A DNA stretch of 64,000 nucleotides from assembly GCA_963921195.1 (NCBI GenBank), contig OY992536.1:109456778-109520777 (forward strand). Reading direction: 5' to 3'. The stretch is from Pegoplata infirma. Taxonomy: Eukaryota; Arthropoda; Insecta; Diptera; Anthomyiidae. Positions 21,044-33,500 of the stretch are shown one piece after another. The notes beneath the pieces are model-generated. The model did no database searches. It saw only the letters and a program-made list of their open reading frames with translations, and was not told where the DNA came from. The position numbers were made by a program, and so were the translations under genes. Numbering within the stretch: position 1 is the first letter of the stretch; every line of letters starts with the position of its first letter.

Positions 21044-21140
21044 TTTTTAGTTTACTTGCTGAAAAAGAATTCGCGATTTCTTGTTATTCGCGTTTTATTA
21101 ATAATTAAAATATTTGGAAGCCTATTAAGAAAACAGTAAA

Positions 21141-24100
21141 ATGGCATCAGAACGTTATAGTTTTTCACTAACAACTTTCAGGTATGATATCTCATTATAT
21201 TTTAAGGAGACAAAAAAAAAGGCCAAAAAATTTGCCGCTATAGAAACAAAACATAACCTACACAATGACTTTACAAAAAAGTGTATAAAAAATATAAATA
21301 TTTTTTTTCCTGCAGTCCATCTGGAAAATTGGTTCAGTTGGAATATGCTTTAGCTGCCGTATCAGCTGGTGCTCCATCGGTTGGCATTATGGGTAAGTAA
21401 TACGAAACTTGGATGTTTATCATAGGGAATCTCATACTGACTTGGACTTATTTGTTTTAGCTTCTAATGGTGTAGTGATTGCCACGGAAAATAAACACAA
21501 ATCTGTTTTGTATGAAGAACACAGTGTTAACCGTGTAGAAATTATATCGGCTCACATTGGTATGGTATATTCAGGCATGGGTCCAGACTACCGGCTCTTG
21601 GTAAAGCAAGCTCGTAAGCTTGCTCAAAACTATTTTCTCACTTACAAAGAACCTATACCAGTGGCACAGTTAGTACAACGAGTAGCTACTTTAATGCAGG
21701 AATATACACAAAGTGGGTAAGTTAAAGCATAAAAATTAAATTCTGTTAAATATTACTGTAGTCGTATACAAAATATCGGGGTGTTTCAATATCCATCTAA
21801 AGCTCCTTATTGTAAACACCGTCGCATGAATAACAATTATAAAGCATAATTACCTTTACCTCCAAATCTGATAAAATTGTGAATCGACTAAGGACTTCAT
21901 CCCGAGTCTACTTTTCTCGGGGGGTGGAGGTGGCAAACGCCCGAAGGCCAGCTACCCATAAAAAAATTTAACAAAAAAAAAAAACTCTGCTTTGAGAAAA
22001 ACTATATACTACATTATTTTTTTCGGAAATACTGCACGTTTGCCTAAATTTATTTTTTATTCTTTACATTTTGGACAAAGCTTAATTTTTTTTTCTGTTT
22101 ATATTTACTAATTGTATGTAATTTCAGAAAAAAATAATAAAAAAAAAATCTGGACTTGGTTTGACCCATTTTTTAACTAAATAAAGTTAATCCTAATCTT
22201 AATATGGTCTGCAAAAAACAAGGCTAATATCACCTTATTATCATATATTATACAAAAACGAAATTGTTTTCGTTCTTAGGCCGCTGTTCCAAAACAAGTA
22301 ATTCACATAAAAAATGTGAAAATGAAAATTTCCGATTTTTTTGCTTTTCTAGATTTTACATCCGAGTTTCTTTTTCGTTTTGTTTCACATTAATAAAATT
22401 TGGTGAAAGTAAAACGAATGCACCTTTTTCCTTATAATTTTTTAAATTTTTTGAATTATTCAACTTCGAATGAAAACGTGGTCAACAAAACACTAAACTT
22501 GATTTCATGTGATTCGGAAATTTTCATGAGAATTGAAAAGTTGAATGACAGGACAGAGGCCTTATTAGTATACCTTTCCTTACGATCTAGTTTTTCCATA
22601 AAAATATGATGTAGGCCGCTGTTCCAAAAAAAGTAATTCACATAAAAAATGTGAAAATTTCCGAATTTTTTTGGTGTTCTAGATTTCACATCCGAATTTA
22701 TTTATTTTTTTTTTTTTCGTTTTGTTTCACATAAATAAAATTTGGTGAAATTTAAACGAATGCACTTTTTTCCTTATAATTTTTTAAATTTTAATTATTC
22801 GATTTTATCTTCGAGTGAAAACGTGATCAACAAAACACTCATCTTGATTTCATGTGAATCGAAAAGTTCTGAACGACAGAACAGAGGCCATAGTTTTAGC
22901 TATCGATAATTCTAGTCATAACGATTGTAAAATCGCCATTTTTCAGAATTTATCAAAAAACTATCGTTATTCCTGGCGATAAAGATATCGTTTCGATATG
23001 ATAAAGTGATATTGTTTTCGCTATCCAAATTTCCAGGAATGACGATAGCAAATTCGCCTAAAATTGGAAAATGGTATTCAATTTAAGGCGATAACGTAAT
23101 CGGTATAATACAGGTGATACTATTTTCGCTATCACTTATCGTAATTTAGTTTATTGGGTTGGGGTAGTTTATAAACGTACGATATAATGGGCATCTGTTC
23201 TGTCTTTCACAACTTTTAAATTCACATGAAAATTTCCGAATCACATGAAATCAAGTTTGGTGTTTTGTTGATCACGTTTTTATTCAAAGTTGAAATCGAA
23301 TAATTAAAATTTAAAAAATCATAAGGAAAAAAGTGCATTCGTTTTACTTTCACCAAATTTTATTTATGTGAAACAAAACGAAAAAGAAATTCTGATGTGA
23401 AATCTAGAACACCAAAAAAATTCGGAAATTTTTATTTTCACATTTTTTAAGTGAATTACTTTTTTTGGAACAGCGGCCATAATCTCTATTAAAATTAATC
23501 CGACATATTTTTGCGTTTGATGAAATTCCCGCTAGTTCGGATTTTATCTTAATTTCTTCCAAAATACCATATTATTCATAAAGTGGCAACGCTTTTTTAA
23601 CTATGAGATTGGGCAGCTAAAAAAAAAACCGGTAATTCTTATTTTTCTGCCCTCATTCCCATATGCAAGTTGCAGGACATTCGGTGGGAGCCCTCTGAAA
23701 GACCTCCGTTGTTAGTTATAGAGGTCGAATAGTGAAAATTTGAGCGAATATTCGGCTCTGACCAAAATGGTGTATTCAGTCGGACACTAGCAGCTATGAC
23801 CGTAGTTTAAATTATTTTTTAATTAACTAAATTCTATTTTCTTTATTTTAGTGGTGTAAGACCTTTTGGAGTATCATTGCTAATCTGTGGTTGGGATAAT
23901 GATCGTCCCTACTTATTCCAGTGTGATCCTTCGGGAGCATATTTTGCATGGAAAGCAACAGCGATGGGTAAAAATGCTGTCAATGGTAAAACATTCTTGG
24001 AAAAACGGTAAGTCAATGAAAAATACATGTTCTTTATAAATTCCAGGAATTCATTTTCATTCACTTTTTTTCTTCTAACACTGCAGTTATAGCGAAGATT

Positions 24101-24261
24101 TGGAATTAGATGATGCAGTTCATACCGCTATTCTAACGCTGAAAGAGGGCTTTGAGGGTAAAATGACTGCAGACAATATTGAAGTTGGTATTTGTGATCG
24201 TAACGGTTTCAAACGTTTGGATCCTGCCACCGTTAAAGACTACTTGGTCAATATTCCTTAG
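21141..24261 (+). CDS. Prosalpha2: Proteasome subunit alpha type-2
   Basis: Exons 21141-21181, 21316-21392, 21461-21716, 23852-24007 and 24087-24261; 234 residues, the same length as human PSMA2. The N-terminus [20 protein letters not shown] carries the alpha-subunit signature ([21 protein letters not shown]) that forms the gate of the 20S core. Later blocks [41 protein letters not shown] and [14 protein letters not shown] are typical of alpha2. All donors are GTA(A/T)G and acceptors are CAG/TAG; phases close throughout. The third intron (21717-23851, 2.1 kb) contains three GGCC-MITEs and half a fold-back element; the other introns are under 140 bp. The gene ends 257 bp from the convergent Aos1 stop. 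Confidence 0.97.
21780..22060 (+). other. GC-richer repeat-like patch in Prosalpha2 intron 3
   Basis: Includes CATCCCGAGTCTACTTTTC and a GGGGGGTGGAGGTGGCAAACG stretch followed by A-runs. It resembles the untranslated part of a retroelement but has no coding frame I can support. Confidence 0.3.
22061..22230 (+). mobile_element. Solitary arm of the fold-back MITE at 4801-5187
   Basis: From CATTTTGGACAAAGCTTAAT to GCAAAAAACAAGGC, it matches the right arm of that element. The left arm is missing. Confidence 0.7.
22279..22561. mobile_element. GGCC-MITE copy 3
   Basis: Ends GGCCGCTGTTCC and GGACAGAGGCC; about 50 bp from copy 4 in the same orientation. Lies in Prosalpha2 intron 3. Confidence 0.8.
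22614..22889. mobile_element. GGCC-MITE copy 4
   Basis: Ends GGCCGCTGTTCC and CAGAACAGAGGCC. Same orientation as copy 3. The following 300 bp (22890-23188) is rich in CGATAA/TTATCG motifs and has no gene. Confidence 0.8.
23189..23478. mobile_element. GGCC-MITE copy 5 (inverted)
   Basis: The same element in the opposite orientation, ending TTGGAACAGCGGCC. Opposed copies 4 and 5 inside one intron could pair into a long hairpin in the pre-mRNA. Confidence 0.8.
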
Positions 24262-24462
24262 ACATAAACAACAAGACGATTATGATTACTGCTGTTTTAA
24301 CACTAAGCAAGCAGGGTTTTGGAGAATTTTAAAATTAAAGAACTCACGATATAAACAAAACAAATATTTATATGTAAAACATTTCAAATGTGGTTTATGT
24401 GTGTTTTTTGAAAAAATATACATTTTTTTTATTTCAACCAATTCAAAATTTTATGATTATAA

Positions 24463-24468
24463 TTTATT
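24463..24468 (-). promoter_or_regulatory. Probable polyadenylation signal of Aos1
   Basis: AATAAA on the minus strand, 51-56 bases beyond the Aos1 stop codon, inside the short space shared with the 3' end of Prosalpha2. Confidence 0.5.
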
Positions 24469-24518
24469 TTCAATGGGAATATACAAAAATTAGTGTGATA
24501 GTTTGCATTGGGTAGATA

Positions 24519-27500
24519 TTAAACACCAATTGTCTCGATGAAACCACAGCAAGTCTCGGGATCAAATAGGAATACATTACAATTTGGCGACTCCTTTTTC
24601 GTTACAACTTTAATAATTTCCTGAGCTAAAACACCGCCCACAACAGCTGCTGCTGGTGAGATTTGACTGAATATGTATTCAAAATATTCGTTGGGTAAAG
24701 CCGATGCACTGGTCAGTTCGTTGCGTATTGACTCCAATTTTTTAACATCATCTTCTCTAGATTTATATGAGGGATCGCGTTTATGAGTCTCACGAAATAT
24801 TTGCAAAGTGCGCAACAATACAAAACTTGGTCCAGTACGCTTGAGTTTCTTTTGGAATGGTGCAGAGTTAATATCATATTCGAGAACATTCTGATATGGA
24901 GGAAAAGTAAGTTCTCGTTGAACTGTTGTTGTAACCAATTCCGTTTTGGTTTTTTCATTCGGTTTTGAAATAACTTTGTGCTTTACTGTATCCCTGTAGA
25001 AGAAACAAAATATCAATTAACAATGTGGTTTGTATTTTATGAAAATTAAACGTATCTTAAAAACATATTTGTGAATGTATATCTGTGTCATTGAAAGATT
25101 TTTGCCAGAAGTTTTGATTAAACCCTTCGTACAAGTATCTCGAGTATGAAAGTTCTTCAAAAGATCTATTTTTATCATTATTTCAAAAGTTTTGAGGCAA
25201 AAACCACCATAAAATGAAATGTTGCTTATCAAGTTTTTACAATAAGTCCTTCAATTGTAATTCGTAAAAAATCAATTGTAATTAAACAAATATCAATTGT
25301 AATTCGAAACTTTCAAATATATTCGTAAAAGATTAATTGATATTTTTTGATACAATTGATCTATTTCGATTTACAATTGATTTTTTTTTGAGTTATAATT
25401 GATGTTTTTCGAATTCCAATTGAACTTGTTCAAACTTGTTGATCTTATCCAGACCTGTAAAAAGGTTGTACTTAAGTATTTTCAAGTAAATATTCAAATA
25501 CTTATACTTAAAATTTTCAAGTTCAAATATTTGATTTACTTACTTAACATTTGTTTAAGTAAGTAAAAAAAATATTTGTATTTAAAAAATCAAATACAAG
25601 TAAATTCAAATATGTTTATACTTGCCATAAGTAAAATACTTATTATAAGTAAAATACTTATTATAAGTAAAATACTTGAAGAAAATGTTTACAAATAAAA
25701 TATTTTAACTCAAATAAAATATTTGGCAACATTTTTTCAAATAAATTTATTTGTCATAAATATTTTTATTTACATAAAAAAATTTCCAAGACTTTTTTTC
25801 CAAATTTATAAATTTTTCTGCTACGCAAAAAAGCTTAATTCAGCGAAAACTTTTGGGCTTCGTCTTTGGATTTGATAATCTCTAAGTCCGGCCAAAGGCC
25901 GATACACAGAAGAACTGTATTCAGCGAAGCCGGTTGTTTCAAGATTAATGGGACTTAAACCATACAAAAAAAGACGAAGTTCCCATAACGGACACTACGA
26001 ATAATAACCATACATATTATGACGTCAATGGCTGTTTTACAACATTTATCCATATATCTCTGAATTATGTCCATTTTTTCTACTGTTTATATCCCATTTT
26101 TTCCCCCCATTCAAGTCGACCAACACTAAAAATTAGTTTTGGCCGCTTAAAAAAAAATTACAGTTTTTATCCCAAGCAACATATAAACATTTCAAGAGGA
26201 TCAACCGGGGGCACGTAATCTTGTTATTCAAATGCGTTAGGGGTAATTTTTTACCATTCATCTACTCCGATACTCCATGTATCATGATCTTATCAAGATT
26301 TCGCGACCTTTGGACAACAAGGTTCTATTTGTGCCTATTTATTTAACAAATAGAACTTTGATCTCGATTTCCTTAAAAATAGGAAGTCCAATATCCATAC
26401 AATTCCAAACTTGAAAAAGAACGTAATTTCTTATAGAAAAATCCAAAAAAATTATTAATAATTTTACAGAAGGGCTTAGAGCTGTATTAGAAAAATGCAT
26501 TTGTGCAAAAAAATTGTGTAGAAAAAATTGGTCTTTATGCCCTTTTTTCGTCAACCATAATAATGTTGAATATTTGAAAATTTTGGGCAAGTATAAAAAT
26601 ATTTGAAAAAATGTTCTCAAGTATTTTATTTGTAAACATTGTTGACAAATATTTTATTTGTAAACATTTTTTCAAATATTTTATTTACAGTTGAACCTCG
26701 ATTATCCGGGTTGCACGGGACCGAACTTAGCACGGGTAATCGAAAAACACGGTTGAAAGAGGTTATATAGTTTTCTACATTTGTATATGTTCGTGAATAT
26801 ATTGCACGGATAAAAGAGGTAAAGCACGGTTAATAGAGGTAAAAACAATAACAAAAAATACAATATGTACGTACATGTATGAATTGCACGGATAGTAGAG
26901 GTAAAGCACGGTTAATAGATGTAAAAAACAAACACACAGCATGCCGGTTAATAGAGTCGCCGGTTAATAGAGGGCCGGATAATCGAGGTTCAACTGTATT
27001 TGAAAATATTTGAACTTGCACTCGTTAAGTAAGTATTTTGTTTTACTTACTTGAAAAATGTTAAGTAAGTAAAAAAAATATTTGTATTTGAAATTTTCAA
27101 GTACAAATACAAAAAATATTTGAAAAAATTTGAAATAAGTAAATAAATTTTCAAGTATTCACAGGTCTGATCTTATCGAACTGCAAGTTTTCGTATTTTT
27201 CGAATTACAATTGATCTTTATCGAATTAAAATTAATCCTTTTTCGTTTTCAATTGATCTTTTAGGAATTACAACTGAAGTCTCTTGAGTACAAATTGATC
27301 TTTTTCGAATTACAATTGATCTTTTACGAATTTTAATTGACCTTTTCATACTACAATTGGAATGTTCGAATTACAAATGGAATATACAAATTAGAAGTAC
27401 AAAAAATCTTTGAATTACAAATGGAATTTTCGAATTACAATTGATTTTTTCGAATTAGATCTGTAAATAATAAAGATGTTACACAGTCAATCAGTTGATA

Positions 27501-30500
27501 CGGGCACTAAAAAATGGGTTTTAGACAGATCTTAGGCAGATTTCAGAAAAACAAAAAATGTGCATCGGCGATAAATATTTCGCGGGATCTATCCGTTTAT
27601 ATTTAAATTCCGTATATCTTCGATTTAAATGGTCCGATCGAAATAATTTTTGAACGATGGAAAGGTAATTGGAATGAGCGTTGCCAGGTACTTTTTTCCG
27701 TTGTCCCCAAAAATAAAACAAAATATCCCCAAAAATCCCCAAGCACCAAAAAAATACGTTTTTGGTTAATCACACAAACATTTTTCAGTTAATTTTTAAA
27801 AAAATTTATGGATGGTAATTTTTTAATTTTATTTTGTAGATTTAAATTTTTAAAAATCCCAAAAAATCCCCAAACGAGTTAAGTAAGTAACGGGTTTTGA
27901 CAATGTTAATATACATTTTACTGCCGATAAATGCACGTTTTACTGAATGCGCTTCGTAATCTCGTACTAAAGAGTTATTTTCTAAAAATGTTGTTGAAAA
28001 TCGTAGATTATATCATAGAGTAAAGAAGATCAGAGATTTTGATAGGCCCCAAAACAATATGTCACTTTATATAAATTGGTTCTCTTAATGTTTAAGAGAG
28101 TTTTTACATGCAATAGCATATAGAGTTTCTGAATAACCGATAAATTTAGTAACCGCGGTTTCGGTTATCAAAAATTGAATAACCGATCGGTTTCGGTTAT
28201 TTTCGGTTATCAATAAAAATTTTACTCCAATGGAAAAATTTTATTTTTAAATAGTTTTTTTAGAATGAAATTCAGTTTAAATTCTTATTTTGGTTAAGAT
28301 TCCGGTTATGTCTTTTAAAAAGCTGAATTCAATTCATCTTCCAGAGATTGAGTGGTTCCTCATCTTCAGAACTGGATAATTCTTCATCATCTGGATATAA
28401 AAACTTAACTTATCTCGTTAGTAAGAATTTTAAATTAAAAAGATTTTAATTTTGTCATTACAAACGGTATTTTAATTGAGACGAACAATCTAACAATAAG
28501 TAATCAGAAACTTCAAATGTATTAAACTTGTCTCCATTACACACAAAAAACTATTGGCTAACAATTTTCAATTAAATATGTTGATCAACAAAATTTAAAT
28601 GAGTCAATCAATGTTTTGATTAAAATTTTTGTTATTTTCTTTAACTGTCGAATCACAAATTTTCAACACACCAGATTTTTTTCACTTTAATTTATTTGAA
28701 TAGATTAATTAAAAAATATTCAAAATAATCGGGTTTTACTTTTTTTATTGTTAGCAACATATTGGAAAGCAAAAAAGATGCATTTTTTGATGATTTTGTC
28801 ATAAGCTTACAATTCGTTTGTTAAATCAATCATTATTTTGATTGACTATAAATAAAAAATTGTTCAATCTTTTGATCAAAATCGAAAAAATGATTGATTG
28901 AAAAAAATTTTACTCAATCACCTACAATTTGATGATTGGTATAACAATTTTTTTAATTGGAGGAATTTCAATCAAAAAATTGATTGAATCCGCGTTTTTG
29001 TTGATTAAAATTCGTTTCAATTTTTTTCTGTGTAGATTGTTGTCTTTTTTACGAATTGCGTAAACCAAAAATTAGTCTGAGCCAAAAATTGTAAAGGTTG
29101 ACGTTGGATTCATGGATATTGACAGTTATATATCTCCTACCGCTAGTGCTTGTCCTTTCATTCAAGGCGGCAAAAAAAATCACCCGTGACATACTGCTGA
29201 CCATCCCTTTATAAAAAATCACTCTTGACATACTGCTGACCATCACTTTATTAAATTGCTGACATCTTCAAACAATTTTTCCAAATGTCGGCAATGTAAT
29301 GTTAAAGTGACTGCGTAGCGAGGAAATTTGGCGTATGTAGTTACAAAAGTTAATAATTAATTTTTTTTTGACGAAAAACATACAATATATATGAAGGGCT
29401 TACTGCAAGAACTTGATAAGCAACATTTTATTTTTTCGTGTTTTTCGCCTTCTGCTGATGTTCCATTGACAGATTTTTGCCAGAAGTCTTGCTTTATCCC
29501 TTGTACAAGTATATTGAGAATAAAAGTTTTGCAAAAGTTATTTTTTTTACATTATTTTAAGAGTTGTATGGCGAAAACCACCATTAAGTGAAATGTTGCT
29601 TATCTAGTTTTTACAATAAGCCCTTCATATGTAAATAGTTGTTAATTTAAATTATTTTTTTTAAAATGCCTAAAAAATCTATAAAATTTATAAAATTCGG
29701 ATAACCGAACAGATATCGGACGGTTTCGGGTTCGGTTTTCGGCTTCAATAACCGCGGTTTCGGTTACGGTTTTAACCGAAACAGAAACTCTATTAGCATA
29801 GGCAACATTAAGAGAACCCAACTTATTGAGAGAGCAAAATAAATTTCATTCAACCAATTTGACACCCACTGGATTATATTAAATTTAGCTTGTTGTATCA
29901 AATAGATACAATTTTAAATAACCCCAAAAAAACCCCAAAATAATTTTTGAAATCCCCATAAAAATCCCCAATCCCTAAATGAGATTTCTTGTCCTTTTTT
30001 CTCAACTTTGGGGGTAAATCCCCAATTCTGGTAGCCCTGATTGGAATATATAATTGGTTAATCCATTCCGACCCATATAAAGTTCTTGATAAAAAAAAAA
30101 ACATTAAAAGCTCAACATTTTGGGCATCTGACAAATGCTGTGTTTTTCAAAAATTGGATTTATTTTTGGATTAATCTTATTTAGTTAAAAAAAAATATTT
30201 TAACATGTATTTATAATCACCGTTAAATTAGCAATTCTAATCCGAAACCATAATAAAAAATTTTGGAAAATGAAAAAAGATATAAATGAATTAAATTCAA
30301 TCCACCTAAATCCTAGAATTTAGTAAGTCCAGTTTGAATTAATTTTGATTTATTAATATCTTTTTTAATTTTCCAAAATTTTATATTATTTTTTCAGATA
30401 AAAATTGCTTATTTAACGTAGATTACGGAAAAAATATTCCAAATTTGTTCTTGCATGTTAAAATAAGTTCTTTAAACTTATTAAAATTAATCCACTTATT

Positions 30501-33500
30501 GAAAAATATAGCAAAAGTCTTTGTCTGATAAATAATTTGGATTTGTAAAAATCATGATTCTTAAAAATTTTCTTTAGGATGGGTGTGTCTGAATGAATAA
30601 ATTAACAAACCAGATTGTTCCACAAGCAATATTACTTTGCAAAATTAAAATTTTCAAAATAACTTAAAAAAGTTTTCAAAAAATAAAAATTGTAGGAACG
30701 TCGTATAAGCAGCTTCGTATAAAGCGCATTTTGTTAAATAATGATTAATAACAAATACAAAATTCAGACGCAGGTTTTTTTTTTTTAGAAAATCGCATTT
30801 GAATCAAAGACTCCTATAGAAGACGTCCTATGAGCGGTAAGTGCGAAAGTGTCAGAAAGTTTATTCCCGTGGACGAAGATTTTTCTTCGTTTGCTTTGAT
30901 AAATCGTTAATTTCACTAATACATACTCATATTTACAGCAGAATCACTAATACTATCAAGTTTTTTGTATTTAGAATTGCGTAGCATCAAATAAAATTGC
31001 AATGGAACCCCTTTGATTTGAATATTGACCCTGGCAGAAAATGCCAACCGTTCCAAAGAAAGTCTCGGCAAAGCACTTTATTTTTTGTGTAAAAGGTAGT
31101 ATGAATTCGAAAAAGTGCTTTGCAAGAGCTTTGCTAATGTTTTTCTATTTAAATCCGTTCAAAGTATAAATTTTTTATTAAAATTTATTAATTTTCGTAA
31201 CAATTGGAATATTTTTTATTTCCCTGCAGGATAAGTGGCCGGTCCTTGATAGTTCTCGTGATATGTCACTTAGACACAATGACCTACATATTACAAACTT
31301 GACACCTTTTATGTAAAAACACCTGTTGCTTTCGTGAGGAAGTGTCTTAAACTCCGGATACATCACATGTGAAATGTCACTGGGCCTATCCCTTTGGAAC
31401 ACTACCCGATTCGGTTCAATACACCACTTTTCTTCGGGACTTTTCGAAAAATTTTCCTGGAAGCATTTTAAATAATTTTTTTATTCCAAAACGCAAAGAA
31501 AACTGCAAACAACTTTTTTCTGGGACTTAGAAAATATTTCAAAGTTTGTTGAAATTTTTTTATCCTAATAAATTAGTCAATAAATTTGTTATTCTAATTT
31601 AATAAATTTCTTTATTCAAATAAACACCAAAAAAAGTTGTGTCTTATGGACTTATACAATTTTGATACGTCCCATTTTTTTTTTTTTTTTTGTTCTAAAA
31701 GTGCTATAATAGTACCATATTTTTTGATTTAAAAGCGCTTTCAAAGCGCTTTAAAAAGCAACGGCATACCGTTTACCGTGGTTATCACTTTGGACGCTGG
31801 GGGAGTACTAAACTGTGATGCTTTCCCAGCACACAAGCGACCATAAAAGGTACTTTGCCAGCGCTTTCCCGTTCGTATTTTTCTGCCTGGGGAATTTCAT
31901 AGCAATGTTGTAATTTGCTTGTATTTCGTTGTTTCAACATAGCGGATGAGTAACATACATATATTTGCAAAAATGTTGCTCATACGCTACGTTAAAACAA
32001 AAAAATTTAAGAAAATTACAAAATTCTTATAAAATTCAATATTCAAATGAATATTTCTAAAAAAAAACGAAAAATGTGCGTCTGTTTTTTTTTTTTGTGT
32101 GGATAGACAAACTCTTAAACTTAAAAAATAAAAAAAGTGGTCGAATTTTTGATAAATTATCTTTTTTAAAAAATGAAAAATTTAAAAAATTCTTCAAAGT
32201 AAAAATATATTGCAAACTTTTGAGATTATGGTGCATTCCGTTTTTATTTAATAAAAAAGTATTAATTAATCAAGGCAAGTCGACACAAATTTGACCATTT
32301 TTCAGTATTTAGCCACGCCTCTAGAAAATTTTAAAAACCAAAAACGCAATTTTCTTAGTTCCATATAGAGCTATCAATACAACCTATTCAGAAATTCATG
32401 GGATACATGCAGAGCTTCGAAGGATTTCATTCCTTAATTCGATTTGTCATTCTGAGTAAAAATTTAGTGATTGCATTCCCCAATCACATTTTAGCGAATT
32501 GATTGAATTCACTTTAGACTCATTCGATTTATAAATATCGAATGCATTCGTTTTATTTTTCATTCGACTTTCAAAAATCGAATGCATCCGATTTTTTTTC
32601 ATTCGACTTTTAAAAATCGAATGCATTCACTTGCGAATGCAATCGATTTTCTTTTCATTCAATTTGAAAAATCGAATGGCTTATTCATTCATTGCATTAA
32701 AAACTTAAAAAAACTAACCAAGATAGAGCAAAACAGAGCCAATTTTTTGTCCATAGTATCGCTAACAATCTTCACATTTTTTTGTCGTATAGGCAGTTAA
32801 TATGTGCATTTTTAAAATTTTCGGGAACACTAATTTTTTTGGATTCAAAATTAAAGCCCATTAGGGTCATCGTATGTATAGAGAGTAGGCGATACTATGG
32901 ACCAACATTTGGCTCCGTTTTGGTATATATACCATAGATGGGACTAATTAATTAAAGGGACCAATTAATTGATGGTTTAATTACCATTTAATTGATGTCA
33001 ATGGTAATTAAATTTTTTTCATTACCATTGGTTGTATCAATTGTACCAATTAAATTACTTATCAATTTAATTACTAATTAAAATTAAAAGAAAAATAATT
33101 ACCATTGGTATGGCATCAATTAAAAAAAATAATTACCATTAGTAAAAGTCGTCACAATATTGTCAAAATCGTTAATACTTGGAAATATCTGTTGTTTTTT
33201 GTTATATGGTGTTTTAGTTTTTCACATTTTATAAACCAAACACACGTTGCTTGCCTTTGTATAGCACAATATTTGAAATTTTTATTTGCGTTTTGTTTTT
33301 TGTCTTTAACATTTTCATATTTTTTTTGTAAAAACATACTTTGATGTTTAAATTTTTAACTTTTCAAAAAAACAAAAATGTGCAAACCAATGGTTTTGAA
33401 ACCAATTATAATTGGTGTTTTTCAACAATTGGTGCATTTCATTACAATTAGTAATTATTTTTTCAATTAAAAAAATTTAATTACCATTAAATGGTAATGA

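Larger units (their letters stand above)
20144..21140. promoter_or_regulatory. Divergent promoter region between two proteasome genes
   Basis: This 1-kb space separates the start codons of Prosbeta7 and Prosalpha2. It is not pure promoter: 20497-20695 is a fragment of the hAT-like element seen complete at 32410-33804, and inverted TTTTCCCCATACAATT/AATTGTATGGGGAAAA (near 20410 and 20475) and AAACATGTTTAA motifs form fold-backs. The sequence nearest Prosalpha2 holds an antioxidant-response-like site (21035-21043). Confidence 0.6.
28010..29870. repeat. AGGCCCCAAAACAATATG repeat, interrupted copy
   Basis: The same sequence as about 41110-41290 (TTTTGATAGGCCCCAAAAC, GTTCTCTTAATGTTTAAGAG, AACATTAAGAGAACC), but split at the ATAGCATA site by the 1.67-kb element 28121-29792. 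Confidence 0.8.
27676..30039. mobile_element. hAT-like outer element, 8-bp duplication ATTGGAAT
   Basis: Flanked by ATTGGAAT (27668-27675 and 30040-30047). The ends are GAGCGTTGCCAGGTAC and (reverse strand) CAGGGCTACCAGAATT. Subterminal CCCCAAAA/TTTTGGGG motifs repeat at both ends. It contains a second repeat (about 28010-29870), which contains a third (28121-29792), which contains a fourth (28540-29032). Confidence 0.8.
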
